From Anaerocolumna sp. AGMB13025 (lineage in GTDB: Bacteria > Bacillota > Clostridia > Lachnospirales > Lachnospiraceae): DNA of 64,000 nt. The stretch's first letter is position 1. Every line of letters starts with the position of its first letter. The notes below the pieces were generated by a model. The model had not been told where the DNA came from and made no database searches. It saw only the letters and a list, made by a program, of their open reading frames with translations. Location: positions 3,890,501 to 3,954,500 of the forward strand of contig NZ_CP121445.1 in assembly GCF_029689925.1 (NCBI RefSeq). The letters are read 5' to 3'. The translations under genes were made by a program, and so were the position numbers. This document shows positions 8,781 to 17,814 of the stretch, piece after piece.

Positions 8781-9159
8781 CTTATCACCCTTTCCCATAG
8801 AATTTACTATTATACTATGTTAAATATTTCCATTCATCTTTGCCGCCTAACACCACGCATATCCGTCATGTTTGGACTCCTGCTTAAATGGCAGGATTAC
8901 TTAAATGCATTCTTACTAGCTATACTATCATATGTTATAATTTAACTTTCGTGTATTTAATGGTTTTCTAGCTGATGAATGGGGCATATTTTCAGGCTGA
9001 TTATCACTCCCTAGCATATACGCACAACCGACTACCTTTATACAAAGAGTCTGGTACACCAGAATCTGCATTGACGAGTTACCTCAGTAATACCTTTCCC
9101 TTAAACTTCATGCGCATCCTCCACGGAACGTTTTTCTTACAATACAGTAAAAGAGCACT
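8781..9159. other. Gene-free stretch before a dispersed repeat
   Basis: No supported gene. A plus-strand open frame running through 8975-9304 has no ribosome site and overlaps the repeat at 9160-9262. A small hairpin (TCCTGC with GCAGGA) is present near 8877-8897. Otherwise I see nothing. Confidence 0.5.
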
Positions 9160-9262
9160 CCTGAAGAACTACGCCCGAGTGGATTGCCATGCAACTACTT
9201 CCTATCCGCGAGGTGCGCCTCCTGCACGAAGGGTCTTTTATTTTACGGAATGGTTCAAAGAA
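9160..9262. repeat. Dispersed intergenic repeat, copy C
   Basis: Shares ACTTCCT(n)4GCGAGGTGCGCnTCC with the copy at 21584-21690, and GTTCnAAGAACTTTCC plus a CTTTT-rich tract with the copy at 29538-29670. It appears to be a member of the same family that lacks the 5' hairpin part. Confidence 0.6.
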
Positions 9263-9282
9263 CTTTCCGTCTGTAAAATAAT

Positions 9283-9318
9283 AAAAAATCAAGGTCAGTA
9301 CTAGACTGCCTTGATTTT
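9283..9318. terminator. Terminator after the AraC/GyrI gene
   Basis: AAAATCAAGG at 9285-9294 pairs with CCTTGATTTT at 9309-9318, with CAGT/ACTG extending the stem. T runs on both sides allow bidirectional use. It lies about 25 bases past the stop codon of the gene ending at 9344. Confidence 0.85.
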
Positions 9319-9343
9319 AATGTCTTACATTCCATTTCGGATA

Positions 9344-10222
9344 TTAGTTATTACTTTTGGGAACTACTCTAATCCAGGATTCCTCATAGAATTTTTGCCC
9401 TGGTATTCCATAATAGATTTCAAATTCATACCCTGGTATAATTTCATAATTGGAGGTGGGAAGCCAATCTGTATAAACTCTTGCATTCAAGGTCTGCATG
9501 GCTTTGGAAGTCTCAGCAAGGTCATGGGGTTCATTAACAAAAACTGCCCAGGTAGCAGCAGGTATCTCTATGGCTTTGTAACCGGTACTATCGCTTAAGG
9601 GTGTCTTTAAGCTGCAGATCATATATGGGAAGCTGGTTCCTTCCAGTTCCTGGTATCCACATATGGAATTTAATCCTATGGGATAATTGGCCGATTTTAA
9701 CAGTTTTACATAGTCCCCGTTTTCCATAAGCTCAGTCCAAAAGTCCGGTATACTTTTTAGGTGGCCTCCATCTTTCGTGTCAAATATCCTCTCAATGCCA
9801 TACACAGTAAACGTTTCTTTTTGTACAATTTTGTAGTTCATTTCACTATCTCCTTTAATGGTTATTTGAAAGGAAATACGGGGATAGGCTTTGATGTCGG
9901 CTCCTAATTTACGTGCGGCCGTTGGTGTAATGCCATGCAATAATTGAAACGCACGGGTAAAGGATTCCGGGGAATCATATCCATATTTTAGGGCCAGGTC
10001 TAGGATTTTAATATTACTGTTTTGCAGCTCAAACGCCGCCAGGGTCATCTTTCTTCGTCTTACATATTCAGACAGCGCGACATTGGTTATAAATGTAAAC
10101 ATACGCTGAAAATGATATACCGAACAGCAGGCCGCCTGTGCCACTTTTTCATAATCCATCTTCTCTGTCAGGTGCCCTTCAATATAGTCTATTGCATGAT
10201 TCATGTTATCCAGCCATTCCAC
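9344..10222 (-). CDS. AraC family regulator with GyrI-like effector-binding domain
   Basis: I start at GTG 10222: GGGAGGAG lies 7 bases upstream, and VEWLDNMNHAIDYIEGHL matches the ATG start of the paralogue at 22682 (MEWVDRMNQAIDYVENNL). The product has 292 residues. Residues about 5-100 form the two helix-turn-helix motifs of AraC proteins (YEKVAQAACCSVYHFQRMF and ILDLALKYGYDSPESFTRAF). Residues about 125-290 form a GyrI-like/SOUL-type small-molecule binding fold (from MNYKIVQKETFTVYGIERIF). Proteins with this layout sense hydrophobic compounds or control efflux in several bacteria. No obvious target sits next to it. Confidence 0.88.
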   Translation of the reverse strand: MEWLDNMNHAIDYIEGHLTEKMDYEKVAQAACCSVYHFQRMFTFITNVALSEYVRRRKMTLAAFELQNSNIKILDLALKYGYDSPESFTRAFQLLHGITPTAARKLGADIKAYPRISFQITIKGDSEMNYKIVQKETFTVYGIERIFDTKDGGHLKSIPDFWTELMENGDYVKLLKSANYPIGLNSICGYQELEGTSFPYMICSLKTPLSDSTGYKAIEIPAATWAVFVNEPHDLAETSKAMQTLNARVYTDWLPTSNYEIIPGYEFEIYYGIPGQKFYEESWIRVVPKSNN

Positions 10223-10485
10223 AGATATCTCCTCCCTTCCTTTTAGAGTATAGCAAATTAGCAAATCGTTTTCCTTGCAGTTATTGCAAAAAAAAGCAAG
10301 ATTACTTTCTCATTATTTTATCATATTACTTATAACAATCCAATAGGATTCAATATTCTTTACCACACTGATACCAAACACCTTCTCACACAAGATGTTA
10401 TTGATTCAGGTTCATCGAATACTATCTTCTACAATCTTCTTCTACAATCCCCTTTGACTAACAATATCGTGTATTACAATTAACT

Positions 10486-10746
10486 TTATACACCTTCTGT
10501 TTTTTTCTTGCGCCGGATTCTTCTTGCCCGAAGAAAAAGGGTCAGAAATAGAATACTGTCAATGAGACCGGTAATCACCCCCAGAATAAACGAGACGGAC
10601 CTATACTCACCACCTGCATTCATAATACAATACAAGGATAAAAGCCAGCATACTCCTGTAATTTTCATATAAGGTCCACTTAAATACAGTATGGTTTCCT
10701 CAAGGTCTGTTAGCCCTTTCTGCTGTGTTTCTTTCATTCTGAACAT
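10486..10746 (-). CDS. Small two-helix membrane protein, last gene of the ABC importer operon
   Basis: An 86-residue protein with an AGGAGG ribosome site and two hydrophobic segments (about residues 27-47 and 52-72), ending in a very basic tail RARRIRRKKKTEG. The spacing of 11 bases from the preceding ATPase gene implies the same transcript. I do not recognise the family. The basic tail predicts a cytoplasmic C-terminus. It may assist the importer, but nothing shows this directly. Confidence 0.7.
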   Translation of the reverse strand: MFRMKETQQKGLTDLEETILYLSGPYMKITGVCWLLSLYCIMNAGGEYRSVSFILGVITGLIDSILFLTLFLRARRIRRKKKTEGV

Positions 10747-10757
10747 AACTCTGCCTC

Positions 10758-11798
10758 CTATTCATTTCCTGCTTTACTCTCATACAGTTCAAATTTAGGC
10801 AGTTCCTCCGCCAGATGACAGGCTACCATAGACGAGCCGAACTGCCTGGCTATCGGCTGTTTCGTTTTACAGATTTCTTTACAGTAGAGGCATCTGGTAT
10901 GATATCTGCACCCGGTAGGCATGCCAGATACAGACGGTAAGTCCTCTTCCGTTATAAGCTGCCTATTCCTGCTTCTGGATAAGCGGGGATCCGGTATGGG
11001 CACCGCAGATAGCAGCGCTTGTAAATACGGGTGCTTCGGATCGGCAAGTACCTCTATCACATTACCTGTTTCCACAATACTTCCCAGATACATGACGGCA
11101 ATTCGTCCATTCTTTCCTACATAGCGGGCAGTAGCAAGATCATGAGTAATATAGAGAATTGCTATTCCCCTATCTTCATTGAGACGTGCCAGCAAATTGA
11201 GTATGGCAACCCGAAGGGATACATCAATCATGGAAACCGGCTCATCCGCTAAAATCAACTGGGGGTTCATAGCCAGTGCCCTGGCAATCAGGATCCGCTG
11301 TCTCTGACCACCCGAAAGCTGATGGGGGTATTTATTAATATAATGATCCGGGGGGGTAAGTTCTACGGTAGTAAGTACCTCCCTTACTTTTTCAGAAAGA
11401 TTAATTTTGTCTGCTAATTTTTTGATTAGCATTGGATCCCCCAGAGATTTAATCATGGTCCTCATGGGATTTAGGGCAGCATAGGAATCCTGTTGTATAA
11501 TCTGGATGCTGTTACGGTATTCCAGTGCCTGCTCCTTTGTTAGTGAGTTACTCTTATGACCATTAAACTCATAGGTTCCATCCGTAGGCTTAACCAGTCC
11601 GGCAATCACATTAGACATGGTAGTCTTGCCGCTGCCGCTCTCCCCGACTACTACCACAATTTCCCCCTGATTGATCGAAAAATCAACTTTATGTAAGGCA
11701 TTAAAGGTCCGTGGCTTTGAAAGCAGTCCTTTTCCTTTATAAAAATCCACATTGATGTTATCAAGCTTTACGATAGGGATATCTTTACTTTGAATCAT
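10758..11798 (-). CDS. Opp/Dpp-type ABC transporter ATP-binding protein (second ATPase)
   Basis: A 346-residue nucleotide-binding protein. Walker A GESGSGKTTMSN, signature LSGGQRQRILIARAL, Walker B LILADEPVSMID and the switch His in ITHD are all present, so it should be an active ATPase. The C-terminal Cys-rich extension GCRYHTRCLYCKEICK is the oligopeptide/dipeptide ABC C-terminal motif that can carry an iron-sulfur cluster in relatives. It pairs with the OppD-like protein encoded just upstream (27 bases apart) to energise uptake through the two permeases of the same operon. Confidence 0.93.
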   Translation of the reverse strand: MIQSKDIPIVKLDNINVDFYKGKGLLSKPRTFNALHKVDFSINQGEIVVVVGESGSGKTTMSNVIAGLVKPTDGTYEFNGHKSNSLTKEQALEYRNSIQIIQQDSYAALNPMRTMIKSLGDPMLIKKLADKINLSEKVREVLTTVELTPPDHYINKYPHQLSGGQRQRILIARALAMNPQLILADEPVSMIDVSLRVAILNLLARLNEDRGIAILYITHDLATARYVGKNGRIAVMYLGSIVETGNVIEVLADPKHPYLQALLSAVPIPDPRLSRSRNRQLITEEDLPSVSGMPTGCRYHTRCLYCKEICKTKQPIARQFGSSMVACHLAEELPKFELYESKAGNE

Positions 11799-11825
11799 TT
11801 CGTGGCATCCTTTCAGTTTTTATGT

Positions 11826-12842
11826 TTATTCTACCTTCTTAACCCTATGGCAGGAAACAGTATGTCCTTGTGACACCGTTACTGCTTCCGGTTCAATCTG
11901 TCTGCATTTCTCCTCACAATAAGGACACCGGTTAGCAAATATGCACCCTTTACGCGCTTCCATCAGATTAGGCGGGTTTCCAGGTATTGCTGTCCGTGCT
12001 TTTAAATCCCCGGTCAGGGACGGAGCTGCCTGAATTAGTAATTTAGTATATGGATGCTCCGGGAATTCAAACATTTCATAAATATCACCCATTTCTACTA
12101 TCGTTCCGCCATACATTACTGCCATATAATCGCAGGTTTTTGCCACAACGGCAATATCATGGGTGGAAAGGAGCATGGTCATCTTGGTAGACTCATGTAT
12201 TCCCAGTAATATGTTAAATATATAATCCTGAGTAATTACATCCAGTGCCGTTGTCGGTTCATCCAACAACAATATGGAAGGGTTTAATATTCTAGCAAAT
12301 GCGATCATGACCCGTTGTTTCATCCCACCGGACATTTCATGAGGAAAGGATTTTAAAACCCGTTCCGGCTCCAGTCTTACCTCCTTTAACAGCTTAGAGG
12401 ACAGAGCTGCAATTTCATCCACTCTCAGGTCTTTTTTATGAGCCAGATATGTTTCTATAAACTGTTCTTTAATTGTCATGGAAGGGTTCAGGCAGTTCTG
12501 CGCTGCCTGAAATACCATGGCGGTATCCCGCCACCGAAACTCCCTAAGCTCTTTATCCGTTAATTTTAAGATATCTTTATCCTCAAATAAAATACTCCCC
12601 TGTGTAATTTTACCCGGATTGGAAACGGTTCGCAAAATAGCGCTGGTCAATGTAGTCTTCCCGCTGCCACTTTCTCCTACCAGCCCGGTTATCCGCTTGG
12701 CCGGCAGATTGAAATCCAAGTGATTTACCGCCCGCAGCACACCTCCGGGAAGAAAAAAATCCACACATAAATCTTTTACTTTAAGAATAGAAGGGATATC
12801 CTCCCCCGTATTCGCTTCAATTAATTCCTCTTGTGTAAACAT
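11826..12842 (-). CDS. Opp/Dpp-type ABC transporter ATP-binding protein (first ATPase)
   Basis: A 338-residue protein with Walker A GESGSGKTTLTSAI, signature MSGGMKQRVMIAFARI, Walker B LLLDEPTTALD and STHD switch. The C-terminal GCIFANRCPYCEEKC motif matches the OppD/OppF family. Its ATG overlaps the stop codon of the upstream permease by one base, pointing to translational coupling. It acts at the cytoplasmic face of the importer. The substrate is not determined by this subunit. Confidence 0.93.
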   Translation of the reverse strand: MFTQEELIEANTGEDIPSILKVKDLCVDFFLPGGVLRAVNHLDFNLPAKRITGLVGESGSGKTTLTSAILRTVSNPGKITQGSILFEDKDILKLTDKELREFRWRDTAMVFQAAQNCLNPSMTIKEQFIETYLAHKKDLRVDEIAALSSKLLKEVRLEPERVLKSFPHEMSGGMKQRVMIAFARILNPSILLLDEPTTALDVITQDYIFNILLGIHESTKMTMLLSTHDIAVVAKTCDYMAVMYGGTIVEMGDIYEMFEFPEHPYTKLLIQAAPSLTGDLKARTAIPGNPPNLMEARKGCIFANRCPYCEEKCRQIEPEAVTVSQGHTVSCHRVKKVE

Positions 12843-13732
12843 TATACTTGTCCTTCCTTTTTGACTTTTCTCACTTTATTGGTAGTACGAAGTCTTGGAT
12901 TAAGCGCTTCGTCAAGACCGTTGGCAAAAAATATCAGTGACATCTGCAATAATATAAATGCGGCTGTGGGTACCATCATATTAAATATTCCTGCCGTATT
13001 CATGCCGCTGTTTGCCTGGGTAGATGCATTTGACAGCATAATGGACCAGTGGGTCGCATCATAAGGTGCCATGCCAAGGAGCATAAGTCCTACGCTTGCA
13101 GCTATGGCTGAATTGGTGTTTAGCACAAAGGTAGATGCCAGATAGGAGGTTACGTTGGGCAGAATTTCTTTAAATATGATATGGATTTTGGGCAGCCCCA
13201 TAATGCGGCATACCAGTACAAATTCCCTCTGCTTTAGTGAAAGAATAGCCGCTCTGACATTCCTGGCAAGCCAGGCCCAGCTTAGTACCGCCAATACAAT
13301 CGCAAGCATAATTACATTTTGGACCGGAAATACCACTGCAATAATTAATTGGACCGGGAATATGGGAATACTGATTAAGATCTGAATCAGCATGGAGATT
13401 ATTTTATCTGCAATACCACCTGCAAATCCTGCCAGAGCACCCAGTGCAAACCCTAATGCAACCGTAAATAAGGAAGCTAAAAGACCAATAAATAATACGG
13501 ATCTGGAGCCGTGGACGATCTGCTGAAACAAATCGTTCCCCACATAATCCGTACCAAAGGGATGTCTAAATGATGGCCACTGGTAACGATGCAAAAAATC
13601 CGTACCCAGATCCAACGGTACTATCAGAGGTCCAAAAATTGCCATCACCAAAAACAAAGTCAGTATGATCATTCCGGCAAAGGCCTGTTTATTATTATAT
13701 AGAACCCGAAAAAAAGATTTTACATTCTCCAA
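12842..13732 (-). CDS. OppC/DppC-type ABC transporter permease
   Basis: I propose the TTG at 13732 as start: GGGAGGAA lies just upstream, and the upstream permease stop is at 13735, so the two genes abut. A longer reading from ATG 13840 would overlap the upstream gene by about 105 bases. The product has 296 residues. It has about six membrane helices and the DPP_OppC N-terminal segment (RVLYNNKQAFAGMIILTLF, then GPLIVPLDLGTD). The inner-membrane component loop EFVLVCRIMGLPKIHIIFKEILPN is the EAA motif that contacts the ATPase. Forms a heterodimer with the 13735-14733 permease. Confidence 0.9.
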   Translation of the reverse strand: MENVKSFFRVLYNNKQAFAGMIILTLFLVMAIFGPLIVPLDLGTDFLHRYQWPSFRHPFGTDYVGNDLFQQIVHGSRSVLFIGLLASLFTVALGFALGALAGFAGGIADKIISMLIQILISIPIFPVQLIIAVVFPVQNVIMLAIVLAVLSWAWLARNVRAAILSLKQREFVLVCRIMGLPKIHIIFKEILPNVTSYLASTFVLNTNSAIAASVGLMLLGMAPYDATHWSIMLSNASTQANSGMNTAGIFNMMVPTAAFILLQMSLIFFANGLDEALNPRLRTTNKVRKVKKEGQV

Positions 13733-13734
13733 TT

Positions 13735-14733
13735 TTATTCCTCCCTCTTTATCCTTGGATCCAGCTTCGGCATCAGGAAATCCACCAAAAGGCTGGCTAA
13801 AACCGTAGCTCCCGTGGTGATGAGCAAAAGTCCCTGACACACAGTAAAGTCCCGGTTGCCCAGTGCCTTTGCCAATTGGGAACCAATGCCCGGATACACA
13901 AAGGGACCTTCCATATAAGTTGCCCCTCCAAGCATGGTACCAAAGCTTATGGCAAGAGCTGTATACAAGGGCAGCAAAGCATTCTGCTTTACATATTTGC
14001 TTCGTATGACCTGGTCAGACAGCCCTCTGGCATAAGCAGCCGTAACATAATCCTCTGCCATAACACCAATACAGCTGCCTTTCATGTTCATGACCCAGGC
14101 ATTGATCTGAGTACAGGTATAGGCAAAAACCGGTAGTGCGGCATGCCAGAGCACATCTTTTATAAACAGCCAGTTAAAGCCAGGGGTAACCTGTATGGAA
14201 TAAGCTCCCTGAATGGGAAACCAATGAAGTCCGAATGCAAAAATGGATAAAACAAAGGTAGGAACCAGTGCCGGAGGGATTGCGTTAACCACTGTTGCAT
14301 AGCCTGCGATGAGGGAACTGAGAATGGATTTTCTTCTCCAGGCCATAATACTGCCAAGCCATGTTCCAAGAATATAACTTAAGGTTAAAGCAATGGAAAC
14401 CAGGAAAAGCGTCCAGGGCATATAATAGGCAATAATCTCATTTACCGTAATGGAACTGTTTGTCATGGAGGTTCCCAGATTTCCTTCCAGTAACGCTTTA
14501 TAATAACGGCCCATCTGATGTAATATAGGTTCGCTGGGATCATAATTGTACATCTGTGTAACCAGTATTTTGGCTTCCTTATAATCAATTCCTCTTGCTA
14601 CTGCCAGATCACGGGCCTTTACATCAAAAACATCCCCAGGCATCATACGGAACAGTATAAAGGTAAGCAGGGAACAAATTATAATTGTTAAGACTGCCAT
14701 GCCGGTTTTCTTCAAATAGTAATTTGAGTTCAT
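13735..14733 (-). CDS. OppB/DppB-type ABC transporter permease
   Basis: A 332-residue protein starting at ATG 14733 after AAGGAGAG. The first helix (KTGMAVLTIIICSLLTFILFRMMPGD) is the standard OppB start with the MPGD turn. The EAA-loop region is EDYVTAAYARGLSDQVIRSKYVKQNALLP. Six membrane helices are expected. The gene lies directly after the solute-binding protein gene and before the OppC-like permease, so the order is binding protein, permease, permease, ATPase, ATPase, small membrane protein. Confidence 0.93.
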   Translation of the reverse strand: MNSNYYLKKTGMAVLTIIICSLLTFILFRMMPGDVFDVKARDLAVARGIDYKEAKILVTQMYNYDPSEPILHQMGRYYKALLEGNLGTSMTNSSITVNEIIAYYMPWTLFLVSIALTLSYILGTWLGSIMAWRRKSILSSLIAGYATVVNAIPPALVPTFVLSIFAFGLHWFPIQGAYSIQVTPGFNWLFIKDVLWHAALPVFAYTCTQINAWVMNMKGSCIGVMAEDYVTAAYARGLSDQVIRSKYVKQNALLPLYTALAISFGTMLGGATYMEGPFVYPGIGSQLAKALGNRDFTVCQGLLLITTGATVLASLLVDFLMPKLDPRIKREE

Positions 14734-14923
14734 ATGTCTCTCCTTTTATTTTTTGTCAGGCGGTATTACCTATTTATCAGACTAGTAGCATACTAACTAT
14801 GTCCGGATACCGACAGCATGTTTTTCCATATTCACAACTTATTAGTCATAAATATTTGTTTCACTTCATACTGCTGCCGGTTTCCAAACTATAACACGAT
14901 TGCTACGTAGTTAAATCCTGACT

Positions 14924-16849
14924 TTATTTTGGAGAAAGCATCCACATTTTACGTACGCCGCCGGAAAAGCCCCAATTTAAATTATAGGTAGCAATTTTTT
15001 CTTCTTCGGTTTCCGGGAAAGGCATCCAACGGGTATCCGGAACTTTATCAAGCATCGGCAGTCCCCCTGTGGTGGCCAGATTTTCCCAGGCTGCCGTTAC
15101 ATTCTGATAAAAATTAATGGAAAAGGCATTCTCATTAGTAGCCCAAATAATGCGTTCCCAATGATCTTTACGCACCTTTTCATCCGGTTCGTTCTGCATG
15201 TCTGACAGCCAATTCCAGATATTGATTGTATTGCCGTCCCAATCGGTTACTTCAAGGGTCGTTACATTTGTTTTTTCATCGAATGGGAAATTCATCTTTT
15301 TGGCCGGTCCGCTAACATGTTCGTAATAATTTTTTAGCGGAAAATATGGATATGAAAAAGACCAGGCAATATCCATCCACTCCCAGCTCATATCAAAAGC
15401 ATGTTCTACCTCAGACTGGCTGCCGTAAACCGTACCGTCTACTGCCATTACTTCACAATCAATACCAAATTGTTTCAGCTGATTTGCATAAATTGGTGTC
15501 ACCAAAGTGGCTACATACCACCCCTTATCAAGACCAATGGTGAGTTTAATGGGTGTTTTATCAGGATTCAGCCATTTACCGTTTACTTTAGTACATCCGA
15601 TGCTCTCAAGGAGTTCTGCCGCTTTTTGCTCGTTATGGTCATATTTTCTCATCTTATCAATAACTTCCTGGTCAACATACTTGGTAAGCATGGACGGCGG
15701 CAAACCTAAAGAGGACCAGGGGTGTAATTCCGACTGGTAGGAACCGATATCACGCATGGCTCCTCTGTCGGCTATGTAGTTTAGTGCCTGCCTGAATTCC
15801 TTTTTAGACATGGGCGAAGTTTTTGAGCCCTGATTAAAATACAAGCCGTGGCTGCCCATATCTTCCATGGGGTAATAGATAAGATTTTTATTGGAATCCA
15901 GAATAGAATCTGTTAAATCCTTAGGCAGCGTACCATCCATATTCTGAATTTCTTCTGATTTCATCATAGAGGCTTTTGTGGCATCCGTAGTGGATTTAAT
16001 AATAATCTTGTCATAGGTCTGTTTCGACGGATTCCAATAATACGGATTTTTGCTCATACTTCCTTCATTCAGGGTGTGCCCTTTATCGTTAATATAAGGA
16101 CCTGTGCCAACAATTATGTGATCCTTATTGGGTGGTGTTACGATATATTCTTTCCACACATCATCAAGTTTTGACACGATCTCCGGATTATTAAAGGTAT
16201 CCCTGCCGTAAGGTCCCTGGAGTCCCTTAGCTTTTTGCTCCTTTGTAAGCAGAGGAAGCTGCTGCACCAGTTGTGACCTCTCATCTGCGAATTTCTTGTA
16301 AATATGATATGGGATACGTCCGTGATGAACTTCCTGTGCAATGAGCATGATACGAAGGTCATCAAAAGGTGCCGGTTCCTGCCATACAAATTCAACCGTC
16401 AGATCATCCGGTGTTTCGATGGAGGTAAGATAGTTTACCGGTGAATTAAAGCATATCTGATAAAAAGCCCAGATATCTTTGCTGGTAAAAGCTTCCCCGT
16501 CACTCCATTTGATATTTGGGCGTAATTTAAATATGGTTTTATTTCCTTCGTTCGTATAACTCTCCGCTAGCTGCAGTTCAATATCATCGGAACCACGCTG
16601 GTAACGTACCAAGCCTTCAAAAGCAAAATCCCCGAAAGAATTCGTGCCGGTTTCAGAGTTCTGGTTGGCAATAAATAATGCCGGGTCCGGAAGGCCTCCC
16701 TGTCTTACATAAACCTTTTCCCCATTCGACTCCTGCTTTCCTCCTGGGGACAGCGCCTCATTCGTAGTAGCAGTTTTGGAACATGCCGCTGCGGCTGCCG
16801 CCATAAGCACCACAAGTCCCATTGTGATTAGTTTCTTCAACTTTTGCAT
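14924..16849 (-). CDS. ABC transporter solute-binding lipoprotein, family 5 (oligopeptide/oligosaccharide type)
   Basis: The ATG at 16849 is preceded by CGGAGGA and begins a lipoprotein signal (KLKKLITMGLVVLMAAAAAACSK, abbreviated here as a signal with lipobox AAAC); the in-frame ATG further upstream gives no sensible N-terminus. The mature protein is anchored through the Cys near residue 23. The length of about 641 residues is longer than typical OppA (about 540). Family-5 features include LAESYTNEGNKTIFKLRPNIKWSDGE-type text early and FRQALNYIADR in the middle. In Lachnospiraceae and Thermotoga, long family-5 proteins often bind oligosaccharides rather than peptides, so either substrate class is possible. 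Confidence 0.9.
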   Translation of the reverse strand: MQKLKKLITMGLVVLMAAAAAACSKTATTNEALSPGGKQESNGEKVYVRQGGLPDPALFIANQNSETGTNSFGDFAFEGLVRYQRGSDDIELQLAESYTNEGNKTIFKLRPNIKWSDGEAFTSKDIWAFYQICFNSPVNYLTSIETPDDLTVEFVWQEPAPFDDLRIMLIAQEVHHGRIPYHIYKKFADERSQLVQQLPLLTKEQKAKGLQGPYGRDTFNNPEIVSKLDDVWKEYIVTPPNKDHIIVGTGPYINDKGHTLNEGSMSKNPYYWNPSKQTYDKIIIKSTTDATKASMMKSEEIQNMDGTLPKDLTDSILDSNKNLIYYPMEDMGSHGLYFNQGSKTSPMSKKEFRQALNYIADRGAMRDIGSYQSELHPWSSLGLPPSMLTKYVDQEVIDKMRKYDHNEQKAAELLESIGCTKVNGKWLNPDKTPIKLTIGLDKGWYVATLVTPIYANQLKQFGIDCEVMAVDGTVYGSQSEVEHAFDMSWEWMDIAWSFSYPYFPLKNYYEHVSGPAKKMNFPFDEKTNVTTLEVTDWDGNTINIWNWLSDMQNEPDEKVRKDHWERIIWATNENAFSINFYQNVTAAWENLATTGGLPMLDKVPDTRWMPFPETEEEKIATYNLNWGFSGGVRKMWMLSPK

Positions 16850-17058
16850 AAAATACATCCTCCGATTCTTGTTAACAGATTGTCTTTCTGTTAACCTTTT
16901 ATATTTACGGCGAAATGGATTCTCCACTTCCCTTTGCCGCCTGGCTAAATAAGAATACCGGGTTACACCTGCTGTCATATGTTAAATACACAGTACATAT
17001 TTGCCTTCTATACCCTGATTCTTAATAGAATGCAAATCTGTATGGATGAATCTCAGAA

Positions 17059-17070
17059 CGAAAATTTTCG
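17059..17070. promoter_or_regulatory. Perfect palindrome, candidate operator
   Basis: CGAAAATTTTCG is a perfect 12-bp dyad about 26-37 bases downstream of the predicted start of the importer transcript. The XRE regulator encoded next to it is an obvious candidate ligand. Confidence 0.4.
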
Positions 17071-17102
17071 TATATTTCAGGAATGTAATTACTTTAAATA
17101 GG

Positions 17103-17131
17103 ATTATATTCCTTTTAGTCGTAAATGTCAA
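17103..17131 (-). promoter_or_regulatory. Consensus sigma-A promoter for the ABC importer operon
   Basis: On the minus strand TTGACA (17131-17126), a 17-bp spacer and TATAAT (17108-17103) match the sigma-A consensus at all twelve positions. It faces the solute-binding lipoprotein gene. Confidence 0.85.
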
Positions 17132-17211
17132 TTTGATTTTCTATCTTTTAGGGATAATTTAGATTTTTGTGATTATTATATTATAATGTTGAAAAAAGAG
17201 GAGGTATCGTT

Positions 17212-17577
17212 ATGACGATTGGTGACCGCTTAAGAGAGCTTAGAGAAAATCTTGGATTCATGCAGATTACAGTGTCAAAAAAAATAGGCATCAGCAATAA
17301 AGTTTTGTCTAATTATGAGAATAATATCAGTACTCCGGATCTACAGACTTTAATACTACTCTGCAGTTTTTATAAGGTATCCTCTGATTACCTGTTAGGT
17401 CTTACTATAAAAGAACCATTGGCAGAATCTAAGGTAACAGAAGAGGAAAAGAAAATACTCAATTACTACAACAGACTGAATGAAGAAAATAAGGATGCCT
17501 CAAAAGGTTTTATGATCAACCTTTTCAGAGAACAACAGAATACAGGAACAACCAATGTGAAAAAGGGTTTCATATAA
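17212..17577 (+). CDS. XRE-family helix-turn-helix regulator
   Basis: A 121-residue protein after an AGAGGAGG ribosome site. The N-terminal Cro/CI-type DNA-binding domain (residues about 5-62) includes LRELRENLGFMQITVSKKIG, ISNKVLSNYENN and FYKVSSDYLLGL, the usual five-helix pattern. The remaining 55 residues are charged and helical. It is transcribed away from the ABC importer operon, which has a palindrome in its leader, so local control of uptake is a reasonable inference. Confidence 0.85.
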   Translation: MTIGDRLRELRENLGFMQITVSKKIGISNKVLSNYENNISTPDLQTLILLCSFYKVSSDYLLGLTIKEPLAESKVTEEEKKILNYYNRLNEENKDASKGFMINLFREQQNTGTTNVKKGFI

Positions 17578-17743
17578 GCGCAAGAGCTGGAAATATTACT
17601 TTTGTTGATTTTAAACTATTTCTCCCTTGATGTGCCTATTCCTTTCTTACTTTGCAAAAGCCTGCCGCTACAATGACTAAAATACTTGGCGTGTCGTGCA
17701 TCCCACGATGGTTTCTTTCAATTAAACGAACTTTTCCAAAAAA

Positions 17744-17781
17744 AATAAACGGTTGTATTAATAACTCGACAACCGTTTATT
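17744..17781. terminator. Bidirectional Rho-independent terminator
   Basis: AATAAACGGTTGT pairs perfectly (13 bp) with ACAACCGTTTATT over a 12-base loop, with A and T tracts on the two sides. It separates the convergent XRE and flavodoxin genes. Confidence 0.9.
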
Positions 17782-17814
17782 TAAATCTATATAATAATAA
17801 ATTTATTACTATAA

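Larger units (their letters stand above)
16850..17211. other. Divergent control region between the ABC operon and the XRE gene
   Basis: No gene. It holds the consensus promoter at 17103-17131, a 12-bp palindrome at 17059-17070 and a weaker plus-strand promoter just before 17212. It implies a leader of about 245 bases on the importer mRNA. Confidence 0.6.

Noticed and set aside
8975..9304. Plus-strand open frame of 109 codons in a gene-poor gap
   Set aside because: No ribosome site, no recognisable domain, and it runs through a dispersed repeat and into a terminator.
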